A stretch of DNA of 64,000 nucleotides from CADEED01 sp039931065 (GCA_039931065.1 JBDTSP010000002.1:62001-126000); one strand, 5' to 3'. Shown: positions 17,686 to 26,393, counted from the stretch's first letter. A program made the numbers and translations. The notes: generated by a model not told the origin, from the letters alone.

Positions 17686-18689
17686 TGGTATCCCTCGGGC
17701 GCGACCTTGCCGCGGAACACCCAGTACGACCACGCGGTGTACGCGAGGATCAGCGGCACGAGCACGCCCGCGCCCCACAACATGAATGCCTGGCTGCTTT
17801 CGGGCGCCGCCGCTTTCTGCAGCGTGACACTGTTCGGGATCAGGTACGGATACATGCTGATCCCCAGGCCGACGAAGCTGAGCCCGAAAACCGCCAGCGT
17901 GATGACGAATGGCGCGAGTTCGTAGTTGCGGCGCAGGCTGCGCACGAAGCGCCACGTGAGGATCGCGATGACCAGCGGAACCTGCGCGGTGAACAACACG
18001 CGCGGCATCGTGAACCAGCGATCGAAGTATTGACCGCCGAGGAACGGCGTCGCGAGACTGACCGCGAGAATGGCCAGCACAGTGACGGGCGCGAGGATCC
18101 GCATGAGCCGGCGCGCATGGCTCTGGGTCTGCCCTTCCGTCTTCAAGTTGAGCCAGCAGGCGCCTAACAAGGAATACCCGGCCACCACACTTGCGCCGGT
18201 GAGCAGGCTGAACGGCGTCAACCAGTCCCACCAGCCGCCGGCGTAGGCCCGGCCCTGGACCTCGATGCCCTGCAGCAGCGCGCCGAGCATGATGCCCTGC
18301 GTGAAGGCGGCCATGAAAGAACCGGCCGTGAACGCGAAATCCCAGATGGCGCGATGGGCGGGGTCGCGCCAGCGGAACTCGAAGGCGACGCCACGAAACA
18401 CCAGCGCCAGCAACATGGCGATCAGCGGTGGATAGAGCGCCGACATGATGATGGCGTAGGCCAGTGGAAACGCCGCCAGCAGACCGCCACCGCCGAGCAC
18501 CAGCCAGGTTTCATTGCCGTCCCATACGGGCGCGATGGAATTCATGGCGGTGTCGCGCTCGTGGCCCACGCCGAACACCGGAAACAGGATGCCTATGCCG
18601 AGATCGAAACCATCCATCACTATGTACATGAACACGGCGAACGCGAGCAGCGCAGCCCAGATGTTGGTGAGCACGGTGCTGTCAGTCAT
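17682..18689 (-). CDS. cioB: Cytochrome bd-type quinol oxidase subunit II (cyanide-insensitive type)
   Basis: The 335-residue subunit II pairs with CioA in quinol:O2 oxidoreduction without proton pumping. It starts MTDSTVLTNIWAALLAFAVF and contains YIVMDGFDLGIGILFP, NSIAPVWDGNETWLVLGGG, FPLAYA, and further membrane segments to SYWVFRGKVAPEGYH. I start at the ATG at 18689; it overlaps the end of cioA by eight bases. A small DUF2474-like gene follows with overlapping stop and start. Confidence 0.94.
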   Translation of the reverse strand: MTDSTVLTNIWAALLAFAVFMYIVMDGFDLGIGILFPVFGVGHERDTAMNSIAPVWDGNETWLVLGGGGLLAAFPLAYAIIMSALYPPLIAMLLALVFRGVAFEFRWRDPAHRAIWDFAFTAGSFMAAFTQGIMLGALLQGIEVQGRAYAGGWWDWLTPFSLLTGASVVAGYSLLGACWLNLKTEGQTQSHARRLMRILAPVTVLAILAVSLATPFLGGQYFDRWFTMPRVLFTAQVPLVIAILTWRFVRSLRRNYELAPFVITLAVFGLSFVGLGISMYPYLIPNSVTLQKAAAPESSQAFMLWGAGVLVPLILAYTAWSYWVFRGKVAPEGYH

Positions 18690-20103
18690 GGGACGGCTCC
18701 TGGCCACCGCCCGCCGCAAGCGCAGGCCCGGGCGTGATGCCGGCGGCATGCGCGGGCGCATTGGGCGGATCGCTCTCGTGCGGATGCGGCGGCCGCGACA
18801 TCAGCTTGAGGATGTACCAGCTACCCATGCCGAAGACCGCGAAGTACACGACGACGAACGCGACCAGCGATGCGCCGACCGCCGGCGCCGCCAATGGCGA
18901 AGCGGAATCGGCGGTGCGCAGCAGTCCATAGACGGTGAACGGCTGCCGGCCGACTTCGGTGGTCATCCAGCCGGCGATCACCGCGATGAAACCCGACGGG
19001 CCCATCAACACTGCGAAGCGCTTGAGCCAGCGCCAGTCGTACAACTTGCCGCGCAAGCGCGCTAACAAACTCCACGCACCCAGCGCGAACATGAGGAGGC
19101 CCAGACCGACCATCACACGAAAGGTCCAGAACACGACGCGCACGGGCGGGCGATTCTCGGGCGCGATGGTGTCGAGGCCCGCAAGTGGCGCATCGAAGTC
19201 GTGCTTGAGGATCAATGAGGAGAGTTTCGGGATCTCGATGGCGTGTTCCATGCGTTGCTCGGCGTCGTTCGGAATGCCGAACAACACCAGCGGCGCGCCC
19301 TCGGGATGACTGCGGTAGTGCCCTTCCATCGCCATCACCTTCGCGGGCTGATGCTCGAGGGTGTTGAGGCCGTGCAGGTCGCCGACCAACACTTGCACGG
19401 GAGCCACCAGCGCGGCCATCCACATCGCCATCGAAAACATCTTGCGCGCGTGTTGATGCGTGGAGTCGCGCAGCAGGTGCCAGGCGCCGACCGCGCCCAC
19501 CATCAACGCAGTGGTCAGATAGGCGGCGATGACCGTGTGCACCAGGCGATACGGAAAGCTCGGATTGAAGATGATCGGCAGCCAGCCATTGGCCGGCACG
19601 AATTGCCCTTCCGGGTTGATGGCGTAGCCGGTCGGCGTCTGCATCCAGCTGTTGACGCTCAGGATCCAGAACGCCGAGATGCCCGTGCCGACGGCCACCA
19701 TCAGGGTGGCGAAGAAATGCAGCCGGCGGCCGACCTTCTGCATGCCAAACAACATGACGCCGAGAAAACCGGCCTCGAGGAAGAAAGCCGTGAGCACTTC
19801 ATAGGCCATGAGCGGCCCGACGATCGGACCGGCCTTGTCGGAGAACACCGCCCAGTTGCTGCCGAACTGGTAAGCCATCACGATGCCCGACACCACACCC
19901 ATCGCGAACACGACCGCGAAGATCTTCAGCCAGTACTTGAACAGATCTAGATAGAGCGCCTTGCCGGTCCTGAGCCAGAGCGCCTCCAGCACCGCGAGGT
20001 AACTCGCCAGCCCGATCGAAAAGGCCGGAAAGATGAAGTGGAAACTGACCGTGAACCCGAACTGGATTCGCGCCAGCAGCAGTGCGTCGGCATCATGAAA
20101 CAT
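18682..20103 (-). CDS. cioA: Cytochrome bd-type quinol oxidase subunit I (cyanide-insensitive type)
   Basis: The 473-residue haem-bearing subunit. It starts with DADALLLARIQFGFTVSFHF (His ligand region), contains MAYQFGSNWAVFSD, MAYEVLTAFFLEAGFLGVML, FWILSVNSWMQTPTG and GRQPFTVYGLLRTADSASP. The Q-loop region is short, as in CioA proteins rather than E. coli CydA, so I use cio symbols. An imperfectly understood 40-base dyad sits 36-75 bases upstream of the start and is a good candidate operator. High-affinity oxygen use or tolerance of respiratory inhibitors is the expected role. Confidence 0.95.
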   Translation of the reverse strand: MFHDADALLLARIQFGFTVSFHFIFPAFSIGLASYLAVLEALWLRTGKALYLDLFKYWLKIFAVVFAMGVVSGIVMAYQFGSNWAVFSDKAGPIVGPLMAYEVLTAFFLEAGFLGVMLFGMQKVGRRLHFFATLMVAVGTGISAFWILSVNSWMQTPTGYAINPEGQFVPANGWLPIIFNPSFPYRLVHTVIAAYLTTALMVGAVGAWHLLRDSTHQHARKMFSMAMWMAALVAPVQVLVGDLHGLNTLEHQPAKVMAMEGHYRSHPEGAPLVLFGIPNDAEQRMEHAIEIPKLSSLILKHDFDAPLAGLDTIAPENRPPVRVVFWTFRVMVGLGLLMFALGAWSLLARLRGKLYDWRWLKRFAVLMGPSGFIAVIAGWMTTEVGRQPFTVYGLLRTADSASPLAAPAVGASLVAFVVVYFAVFGMGSWYILKLMSRPPHPHESDPPNAPAHAAGITPGPALAAGGGQEPSHD

Positions 20104-20138
20104 GCGCGAATTTTAGCGCTCCGCGCCACATATTTCGC

Positions 20139-20178
20139 CCCATATCGAGGTGCCCGGCGCTCGGCGCGTCGATATGGG
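20139..20178. promoter_or_regulatory. 40-base dyad upstream of cioA (candidate operator or leader hairpin)
   Basis: CCCATATCGA (20139-20148) and TCGATATGGG (20169-20178) are perfect 10-base inverted repeats spaced by 20 bases. They lie in the 127-base gap between the divergent cioA (start 20103) and the FAS1-like gene (start 20231). The wide spacing suits a dimeric regulator binding two half-sites, or a long hairpin in one leader. The regulator is not known. Confidence 0.5.
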
Positions 20179-20230
20179 TTTCTTTCCCGCGGCGCCGGTT
20201 TCACGTGCCTTTAGCGCGCATACTGCCCGC

Positions 20231-20488
20231 ATGAAAATTCTCATCGACGCCGCGACGCAAGCCGGCAAAACCAGCGCGCTGCTGAGCGCCTTCAAATCGG
20301 CCTCCTTCATCGACCTGCTGCGCTCACCCGGCCACAACACGATCAATCTGCCCAGCGACGATGCGTTCAAGCGCCTGTCATCGGGCTCGCTCGATGCGCT
20401 GTTCAAGAACGCGCGCACGCTCAAGCCTTTCATGAGCAGCCAGATGATGACCGGCACCGCGGCCGCGAACGACGGGCTCGCAAGCTAG
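20231..20488 (+). CDS. Half fasciclin (FAS1) domain protein
   Basis: An 85-residue protein starting MKILIDAATQAGKTSALLSA. It aligns by eye with the first half of a FAS1 domain: the AAxxAGxFxxLxxALKxAxLxDxL segment corresponds to AFKSASFIDLLRSPG, and the H1-like box FAPTDxAFxxLPxGTLDALL to LPSDDAFKRLSSGSLDALF. The second half (H2 box, YHVV) is absent and so is any signal peptide, whereas FAS1 proteins are normally secreted and about 130-140 residues per domain. It could be a decayed remnant or a small cytosolic protein. The ATG at 20231 is the first plausible start. Confidence 0.6.
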   Translation: MKILIDAATQAGKTSALLSAFKSASFIDLLRSPGHNTINLPSDDAFKRLSSGSLDALFKNARTLKPFMSSQMMTGTAAANDGLAS

Positions 20489-20492
20489 CTCG

Positions 20493-20511
20493 GGCCCTCC
20501 TGGGGGCCTTT
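20493..20511. terminator. Short hairpin between convergent genes
   Basis: GGCCC (20493-20497) and GGGCC (20504-20508) can pair around a six-base loop, followed on the plus strand by TTTA. It lies just after the FAS1-like stop and touches the stop of the oxidase gene. A weak intrinsic terminator for the plus-strand gene is the likely role. Confidence 0.4.
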
Positions 20512-22018
20512 ACGAATTGCGCGCCTTCGGCGCGACGTTGGCGTTCAGCCGGAACAGGTTGTCCGGATCGAATTTCGTCTTCAACGCCACCAGACGATCG
20601 AAATTTCCGCCGTAGGTCTCGCGCATGCGATGCGCGTCATCGTTGTATTCGTTGACGTAAAACCCGCGCGTGTGCGGCTCGAGTTTCTTCCAGGCGCCAC
20701 GCGCCCAGTTGCCGACCGCCTCGCTCTGTGCCGGATCGTCCCAACCACTGAATACGAACATGTTGAACGGCGCGGTGCGTTGGGCGAACGCGGTCGCGTC
20801 CGCTTTCACGCGCGCGTAGGCACCGCCACCCTGCGGCATCGAGACGGCCTGCAAGGTGGGTAGATTGGCCTCGGCGATCGTCGCGACCATGGCATCCGTC
20901 AGGCCCTGGGTGGGCTGCTGCACGAAACCGCCCTTGATGTAATAACGGCGGCCAACCGCAGCACCCTCATCCCCTGAGGCCTGCAGCTGCACGTAGGGCG
21001 TCGGCACGACCGTGTCGCGGATCGGCTTGCGGAAGCTACGCAGCGGCGCCAGCACCTTGTCGAGGTTGCCGCGCGGCCCGCAATAACAGACATCGATCGT
21101 GAAGAACCGGACGTCATTCGGCAGGCGCACCAGCGCGGCATCCAGGTTGAGCTCATCGGGAGCCTGCATCGCGAAATCGAAGAAGAACTTGAGCATCGCG
21201 GGCGCATCGGCGAATGAATACGCCAACTCACCGCCCATCATGATCGGGTCGACCGGATGGAGCTGGAATTCGAACGACGTCGCGACACCGAAGTTGCCAC
21301 CCCCGCCGCGCAAACCCCAGAACAGATCCTTGTTCTGCGCCGCGCTGGCCGTGACGAATTTTCCGTCGGCGGTGATCAGGTCGATCGAACGCACGTTGTC
21401 GCAGGTCAGGCCGAAGCGGCGGCCGAGTCGGCCGAAGCCGCCGCCGAGCGTGAGCCCACCTACTCCCGTGTGCGACACAGTGCCGGCGGTGGTCGCAAGA
21501 CCGTGCACCAGCGACTCGCGATCGAGCGCGCCCAACAAGGCACCGCCTTCGATGATCGCGACGCGCCGGGCAGGATCGACGTGCGCGCCATTCATCTGCG
21601 ACAGGTCGAGCATCAACCCCTTCTCGCACACCGATTGACCCGAGAGGCTGTGGCCGCCGCCGCGGACCGATAACAACATGTGGTTGACCGCCGCGAACTT
21701 CACGGCTTCCATGACGTCGGCCGCGCCGCTGCAGCGCGCGATGAGCGCGGGGTGGCGATCGAACGCCGCGTTCCAGATGCGCCGCGCCCCGTCGTAACCG
21801 GCGCTGTTGCGCAACAGCAGGTCTCCGCGCATGCGCGCCGCAAGATCCTTTACGTCGGCGCCCTTGAGGACGAGCTGCTTTCCATCATTGGTCACGGCTT
21901 CGACGTCGTCGAAGGTGGCGGCTTCGCTCGCCGCAAACAACTTGCCGAACGGCAGCGTCGCTGCGGGCAAGGCGGCAAGGGCGGTGCGGACAAACTGGCG
22001 GCGCTTGATGACGCTCAT
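20510..22018 (-). CDS. Tat-exported FAD-linked (BBE-type) oxidase
   Basis: A 502-residue flavoprotein of the berberine-bridge-enzyme-like / PCMH-FAD family. The N-terminus MSVIKRRQFVRTALAALPAA carries a twin-arginine motif. The FAD domain shows the His of RGGGHSLSG and the Cys of RRFGLTCDNV, the positions used for bicovalent (8alpha-N1-histidyl, 6-S-cysteinyl) FAD. The C-terminal BBE tail FYVNEYNDDAHRMRETYGGN..FDPDNLFRLNANV is intact. The ATG at 22018 was chosen because the Tat signal begins there. The substrate is unknown; relatives oxidise sugars, alkaloids or aromatic alcohols. Confidence 0.88.
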   Translation of the reverse strand: MSVIKRRQFVRTALAALPAATLPFGKLFAASEAATFDDVEAVTNDGKQLVLKGADVKDLAARMRGDLLLRNSAGYDGARRIWNAAFDRHPALIARCSGAADVMEAVKFAAVNHMLLSVRGGGHSLSGQSVCEKGLMLDLSQMNGAHVDPARRVAIIEGGALLGALDRESLVHGLATTAGTVSHTGVGGLTLGGGFGRLGRRFGLTCDNVRSIDLITADGKFVTASAAQNKDLFWGLRGGGGNFGVATSFEFQLHPVDPIMMGGELAYSFADAPAMLKFFFDFAMQAPDELNLDAALVRLPNDVRFFTIDVCYCGPRGNLDKVLAPLRSFRKPIRDTVVPTPYVQLQASGDEGAAVGRRYYIKGGFVQQPTQGLTDAMVATIAEANLPTLQAVSMPQGGGAYARVKADATAFAQRTAPFNMFVFSGWDDPAQSEAVGNWARGAWKKLEPHTRGFYVNEYNDDAHRMRETYGGNFDRLVALKTKFDPDNLFRLNANVAPKARNS

Positions 22019-22189
22019 GGTTTTTCTCCCGGTTCGGTCGGCGCAATTTAACAGTTTGATCGCGAAACTGAACGGCCGCTGAACCGTCGGCGCCGCCCGT
22101 GAAACTTGCGCCAGTCCGCACTTGTCGGGAGCACAGCGCCGGCATAGCCTCGAGTCATTGCGCATTCCAGGCACAGTGAGGTGCGACCC

Positions 22190-22723
22190 ATGAACGGAAA
22201 ATCCACGCTCGCGTTGGCGCTGCTGCTGGCAGTCGCCGGTAATTCCTGGTCGCAGGACGCTGTCGGGAATAAACCCGATCCAGACGAGACTCGGGTCCGC
22301 ATCGCCGCCCCGGCCGCGCCTTCATTCAGTCTGCACGACGACAATGTCCAGAAGATCGTGGTTGCCGCCGCGCAGAAGCAGTCGGAATCTGCAACGGAAT
22401 CGGACGCCCTCAATGATCCTGTGACCGCCACGGCGCCGATCGCCGTGAAGTTCAAGGCGCCGCGGCGCGTCGATCACACGGACTGCGACAGCTTCAATTG
22501 CGTCGCCTACAACGCCGACGAGATTGCACTGTTCACCATTCCGCGCGAGCAGTATTTCGGCGTCCACGGCGACAAGCCGGCCGACGGATGGCTGTCGTGC
22601 CAGTCCCGCGACGATCTGCTGACCACCTTCGAGCGCTACGACAAGTGTCGCGGCATCACGATCGGATTGCCGCCGGTGAGTTTCGGCAACGTCATGCTCG
22701 ATACGCCGAAGCTCACCTTCTGA
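22190..22723 (+). CDS. Secreted hypothetical protein
   Basis: A 177-residue protein with a signal peptide (MNGKSTLALALLLAVAGNSWSQ). The middle is low-complexity and polar. The C-terminal 90 residues hold four cysteines (DCDSFNCVAYNADEIALF, WLSCQSRDD, YDKCRGITIG) that could form two disulfides after export. GAGGTG lies at proper distance before the ATG at 22190. I recognise no family. It is divergent from the Tat oxidase and convergent with cbpM. Confidence 0.65.
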   Translation: MNGKSTLALALLLAVAGNSWSQDAVGNKPDPDETRVRIAAPAAPSFSLHDDNVQKIVVAAAQKQSESATESDALNDPVTATAPIAVKFKAPRRVDHTDCDSFNCVAYNADEIALFTIPREQYFGVHGDKPADGWLSCQSRDDLLTTFERYDKCRGITIGLPPVSFGNVMLDTPKLTF

Positions 22724-22731
22724 CGGTGCGA

Positions 22732-23046
22732 TCAGACTCGCGGCAATTGCGCGCGCAGCTGCCCGATTTCGCGCTCGAGTTCCGTCACACGTTCGAGCAG
22801 GCGCAACGCCACACCCAGCCCGCGCATGTCGAGTTCGAAGTCGTCGCGCAGCCGGCACGCGGTACGCGCCACCGTCACCACACGCGCGCTGAAGGTGTAG
22901 ACCGCACCGCGCGTCTCGTGCACGGGAATGGCGCCGACGTTGACCAGCTCCAGCAGTTCGGGCTCGCTCAACCCCGACACTTCGACCAGCTCGGCCAGAC
23001 TAACTACCTGGTGCTCGTCGAGCCACACTACCTCCTTGTCGGTCAT
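22732..23046 (-). CDS. cbpM: Chaperone modulator CbpM
   Basis: A 104-residue MerR-like helical protein that binds and inhibits the J-domain protein CbpA. It has a winged-helix-like N-terminus (VVSLAELVEVSGLSEPELLE, LVNVGAIPV) and a C-terminal coiled coil (LGVALRLLERVTELEREIG). Its ATG overlaps the cbpA stop (ATGA), the same cbpA-cbpM arrangement as in E. coli, which supports the call. Confidence 0.9.
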   Translation of the reverse strand: MTDKEVVWLDEHQVVSLAELVEVSGLSEPELLELVNVGAIPVHETRGAVYTFSARVVTVARTACRLRDDFELDMRGLGVALRLLERVTELEREIGQLRAQLPRV

Positions 23047-23984
23047 GTAGCCTCCCCGCCGAAGCCGCGGCGCGGATCGAACTCGGACTGGTCCCTGAGT
23101 TGTTCATAGATGCCGCGTTCGCGGTCGGTGAGCTGCGCGGGGACGACCAGCTGCGCCACCGCGAACAGGTCGCCCGCGCCGCCGCGCGGCCTGGGTAATC
23201 CGCGCCCGGACAACCGCAGTTTCTGCCCGGCCGAAGTACCGGCCGGCACCTTCAGCTTCACCGCGCCACCGAGCGTCGGCACTTCGATCGTCGCGCCGAG
23301 CGCGGCCTCCCACGGCGCGATCGGCAGATCGAGATACAGGTCGTGATCGGTCGCGCGATACAACGGATGGGCTTTCAGCGAGATATCGAGGTACAGGTCG
23401 CCATCACGTCCGCCATTGAATCCCTTGCCGCCCTTGCCGGGCAGTCGCAGCCGCTGTCCATCGACGGCGCCGGGAGCGACCCGCGCCTTCACCGTGCGCG
23501 GCGCGCGGCGCAACTGGCCGGACGCGTCGTATTCCGGCATGGAGAGATTCAGCTCGAGCGTCGTTCCGCGATATGCATCTTCGATGCTGATCGCGACGGC
23601 AACTTCGAAATCCTGCCCGGGTAGCTGGCCACGTCCACCGCGCGCGCCGAAACGCTGGAACAGGTCGCCGAAGTCGATGTCGTCGTAAAAATTCCCGCTG
23701 GCGCCCGCGGCGTCGCCGCCCGCGTGTTGTCGCGACCAGTCGGGCGGCGGCTGGAATTCCTCACCCGGCGGACGCCGACCCAACGCGTCGTACGCGGCGC
23801 GTTTTTCCGGATCCTTCAGCGTCTGGTAGGCCTCGGCCACTTCCTTGAAGCGATCCTCGGCGCCCGCTTCCTTGGACACGTCCGGGTGATGCTTCTGGGC
23901 GAGCCTGCGATACGCCTTCTTGATTTCGTCAGGCGAGGCAGCGCGCTCGATTCCGAGCGCGGCGTAATAGTCGGCGTACTTCAT
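23043..23984 (-). CDS. cbpA: DnaJ-like co-chaperone CbpA
   Basis: A 313-residue class II J-domain protein and DnaK co-chaperone. The J domain (DYYAALGIERAASPDEIKKA..HHPDVSKEAGAEDRF) has the HPD triad. A Gly/Phe linker (GNFYDDIDFGDLFQRFG) and two beta-barrel C-terminal domains follow (FEVAVAISIEDAYRGTTLEL, RVAPGAVDGQRLRLPGKGGKG). It lacks the zinc-finger repeats of DnaJ. It is coupled to cbpM downstream. Confidence 0.94.
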   Translation of the reverse strand: MKYADYYAALGIERAASPDEIKKAYRRLAQKHHPDVSKEAGAEDRFKEVAEAYQTLKDPEKRAAYDALGRRPPGEEFQPPPDWSRQHAGGDAAGASGNFYDDIDFGDLFQRFGARGGRGQLPGQDFEVAVAISIEDAYRGTTLELNLSMPEYDASGQLRRAPRTVKARVAPGAVDGQRLRLPGKGGKGFNGGRDGDLYLDISLKAHPLYRATDHDLYLDLPIAPWEAALGATIEVPTLGGAVKLKVPAGTSAGQKLRLSGRGLPRPRGGAGDLFAVAQLVVPAQLTDRERGIYEQLRDQSEFDPRRGFGGEAT

Positions 23985-24006
23985 CTCACTGCGCGGCGGT
24001 TCAGGC

Positions 24007-24801
24007 TCAATTCCCGCTCGGCCCCATGGACATCTGCTTGAGCTTGTAACCGGCGGGGATCTCGAACATCGACGCTGGAACGGCTTCCTCGCGCCACACC
24101 TTCATGAGGGTCTCTTCCGGGGCGAGCTTGCCGTCCTCGTAGCTGCGCAGGCGCACTGGGTAACCGTTGGTTTTGACGTGTGCGCTGAATTCGTTACCCA
24201 TCATGCCGGCCAGCATGGGAACGGATTTCGCCATTTCGTCGAACACCTTCGAGAAATTCCCGAACACCGCCTGAACGTTTTCCTTGCCAGGCAGCGACGC
24301 GAACGGGACCACGCACACCTGTTCGTCGAGTTCGTCGTTGCGCTTGACGTCCCAGAGCTTGCAGGCGCGCCCATCTACCTTGTCGGATTTGCCGGTGTCG
24401 AGCGCTTCGACGGTCCACTTCTGGTCGTTTCCGTCCATGCCGGGGATCTTGCCCATCGCCGCTTCCATCTGCGCACGTTGCTCGGCTGGCAGCTTGGCGA
24501 GTTGCTCCTTCACCTGCGACATCTCGTCGTTCATCTTCTTGGCGAGCTTGTCCATCGTGGCCTTGTCGAAGACGACGTAACTCTTGTCGGCTTCGTCGAC
24601 CATGTACATCGTGTTGCCCTTGATGATGGAAACGTGCCCGTTGTCGTCGACGATGCGCCCCGCGCCATCCTGCAGGTACATCGTCTGTGCCGGTTTGGTC
24701 GTATTCGTCGCAATGTTGTGATTGACCATCTCGACATACACGCCGGCGCCGGCCGTCTGAGCGACCAACAATGCCGCGACGCTTCCGTAAATGCGTTTCA
24801 T
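24007..24801 (-). CDS. Secreted DUF4412-like protein
   Basis: A 264-residue exported protein with signal peptide MKRIYGSVAALLVAQTAGAG. The body resembles DUF4412 proteins: GRIVDDNGHVSIIKGNTMYM, then SYVVFDKATMDKLAKKM, a helical stretch with basic/acidic residues, and a C-terminal EEAVPASMFEIPAGYKLKQM, a form common in proteins that report metal or haem-binding outer-membrane factors. Two cysteines (RACKLWDV, EQVCVVPF) may pair. The start at 24801 is where the signal peptide begins. Function unknown. Confidence 0.65.
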   Translation of the reverse strand: MKRIYGSVAALLVAQTAGAGVYVEMVNHNIATNTTKPAQTMYLQDGAGRIVDDNGHVSIIKGNTMYMVDEADKSYVVFDKATMDKLAKKMNDEMSQVKEQLAKLPAEQRAQMEAAMGKIPGMDGNDQKWTVEALDTGKSDKVDGRACKLWDVKRNDELDEQVCVVPFASLPGKENVQAVFGNFSKVFDEMAKSVPMLAGMMGNEFSAHVKTNGYPVRLRSYEDGKLAPEETLMKVWREEAVPASMFEIPAGYKLKQMSMGPSGN

Positions 24802-24889
24802 GGAGCCCCTCAAGAGTTTTGCGTGACGGGACTCTAGCACCGCGCACCAGCCCCTGTATTTTGTCGACGACTTTCATAGACTTGAACGC

Positions 24890-25318
24890 ATGCTCGACGC
24901 CTGGGATTTTGCCGCACCGCATTTGGTAACCGTGGCCGTACAGCCGGATGACATCGACGCCTATGGACACGTGAACAACGCCGTCTACCTGAAATGGCTC
25001 GACATCGCCGCGTGGTCCCACTCGACCGCGCTCGGGTTGTCGATCGATGCCTGCACGCGGTTGCGCCGCGGCATGGCGGCGCTGCGCATCGAGATCGATT
25101 ATCTGCGCGCGGCGATGCCGGACGAGCGCGTGGAGGTCGCCACCTGGATCGCGGATTCCGATCGGCGCCTGCGCGTCACGCGCCGCTTCCAGCTGCGCCA
25201 CGCAACCGACGGCGGCACCCTGGCTCGTGCCACGACGCAGTACGTCTGCCTCAATCTCGACAATGGCCGCGCCACGCGGATGCCGCCCGAATTCTCCGCC
25301 GCGTACGGGGTCACCTGA
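24890..25318 (+). CDS. Acyl-CoA thioesterase, 4HBT/YbgC type
   Basis: A 142-residue hotdog-fold thioesterase. The motif DDIDAYGHVNNAVYLKWLD carries the catalytic Asp and the characteristic H-V-N-N of 4-hydroxybenzoyl-CoA thioesterase/YbgC proteins. Length is typical. Its TGA overlaps the ATG of the following alpha/beta hydrolase, so both are likely made together. The acyl chain hydrolysed is unknown. Confidence 0.88.
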   Translation: MLDAWDFAAPHLVTVAVQPDDIDAYGHVNNAVYLKWLDIAAWSHSTALGLSIDACTRLRRGMAALRIEIDYLRAAMPDERVEVATWIADSDRRLRVTRRFQLRHATDGGTLARATTQYVCLNLDNGRATRMPPEFSAAYGVT

Positions 25319-26199
25319 TGGAAGAACGCCGTAAACCGGTGCTCGGCCGCGTGGTACCCGGTGTGTCACCCGACATTCAGCGGCGCCTGCGGCAGTTCTT
25401 CGCGCTGACCCAGGGCCTGAGTCCGCGGCTTGCGGGGTTGCTCGCGTTCCGCATGTTTCTCACCCCGCCACGCCGTGCCATCGATGCGCTCGACGCGGAA
25501 GTCGTCTCGCAGGCCAAAAAATCCACGCTCAGGTTTGGACCCGAGGAATTCACCCTGTGGAAGTGGGATCACGGCGGCCCGACGGTGGTACTGCTGCACG
25601 GCTGGGGCTCGCGGGCATCGCGATTCGGCCATTTCGTCGCGCCGCTGCGCGCGGCGGGTTTCACGGTGATCGGCATCGACGCACCCGCGCACGGCGATTC
25701 GCGCGGCAGAACCGCGGACCTGCCGCGTTTCCGGGAAAGCCTCGCGCAGGTGTTGCGCATTCAGCAGCCCATCTACGCGGTGATCGGGCACTCACTCGGC
25801 GGCGGCGCGGTGCTCACGGTGCTGGCGGAAACCGCCGATCATCATCCGCAAAAGATCTGCCTGTTCGGCGTGCCCGGCGACATGGACTACATCCTCGAAT
25901 CCTTCGCCATGATGCTCGGATTGAAGCCCCCCGCGTTGGCCAATCTGCGCGCGCGATTCACGGCGAAGTTCGGCCGGGCGGCTAACGAGATTTCCGTGAC
26001 CGCCGCGGCGCCCAGTGTGCGTGTGCCGGTGCTGGTGGTACACGACGAGGACGACAACGTCGCGCCGTTCGCGCAAGGCGCGGCGCTCGCGGCAGCCATT
26101 CCCGGCGCGCGACTTCTGGTGACACGCGGCTTCGGTCACAGCGGCGCATTGCGCGACGCCGCGACGATCGAACGCGTGGTGGCTTTTCTCAAGGAGTGA
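25318..26199 (+). CDS. Alpha/beta hydrolase
   Basis: A 293-residue hydrolase with VLLHGWGSRASRFGHFV (oxyanion-hole HGWG), nucleophile elbow GHSLGGGAVL, a late acid region VVHDEDDNVAPF and the catalytic His in RGFGHSGALRD. There is no signal peptide, so it is cytosolic. The start at 25318 overlaps the thioesterase stop by one base. The substrate (ester, lipid or other) is not predictable from sequence. Confidence 0.85.
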   Translation: MEERRKPVLGRVVPGVSPDIQRRLRQFFALTQGLSPRLAGLLAFRMFLTPPRRAIDALDAEVVSQAKKSTLRFGPEEFTLWKWDHGGPTVVLLHGWGSRASRFGHFVAPLRAAGFTVIGIDAPAHGDSRGRTADLPRFRESLAQVLRIQQPIYAVIGHSLGGGAVLTVLAETADHHPQKICLFGVPGDMDYILESFAMMLGLKPPALANLRARFTAKFGRAANEISVTAAAPSVRVPVLVVHDEDDNVAPFAQGAALAAAIPGARLLVTRGFGHSGALRDAATIERVVAFLKE

Positions 26200-26207
26200 C
26201 CGGCCCG

Positions 26208-26365
26208 CGCGGTTGACTCGCGCGCCGGCGGGGACAGCCCCCAGCTGCCGCGCGGCATGTAGATAGAGGGCCGCATCCGGCGCGGCGCGTTTCACGTGAT
26301 CCGCCGGGACCACGGCAGCACTCGATCAGCAACCCGTCCATGTCGAAGATCGCCGCGCGAAACAC
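26208..26365 (-). pseudogene. Internally deleted HAD-superfamily hydrolase remnant
   Basis: Reading leftward from a GTG at 26365, the sequence encodes VFRAAIFDMDGLLIE, the motif I segment of beta-phosphoglucomutase/YniC-type HAD phosphatases. About 20 bases later, in another frame (from about 26309), it encodes DHVKRAAPDAALYLHAARQL followed by GAVPAGARV, which matches the conserved VxxGKPAPDxYLxAAxxLGxxPxxC segment found some 130 residues downstream in intact enzymes. So the start and a later part of one gene are joined with the middle missing. It lies between the hydrolase and the barrel lipoprotein genes. Confidence 0.7.
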
Positions 26366-26393
26366 GGCTGACGGAACTGCGTGCCCGCAGGCC

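Noticed and set aside
22052..22070. CAGTTT-N7-AAACTG dyad upstream of the FAD oxidase as an operator
   Set aside because: Six-base arms are too short to be persuasive in a window of this size without conservation data.
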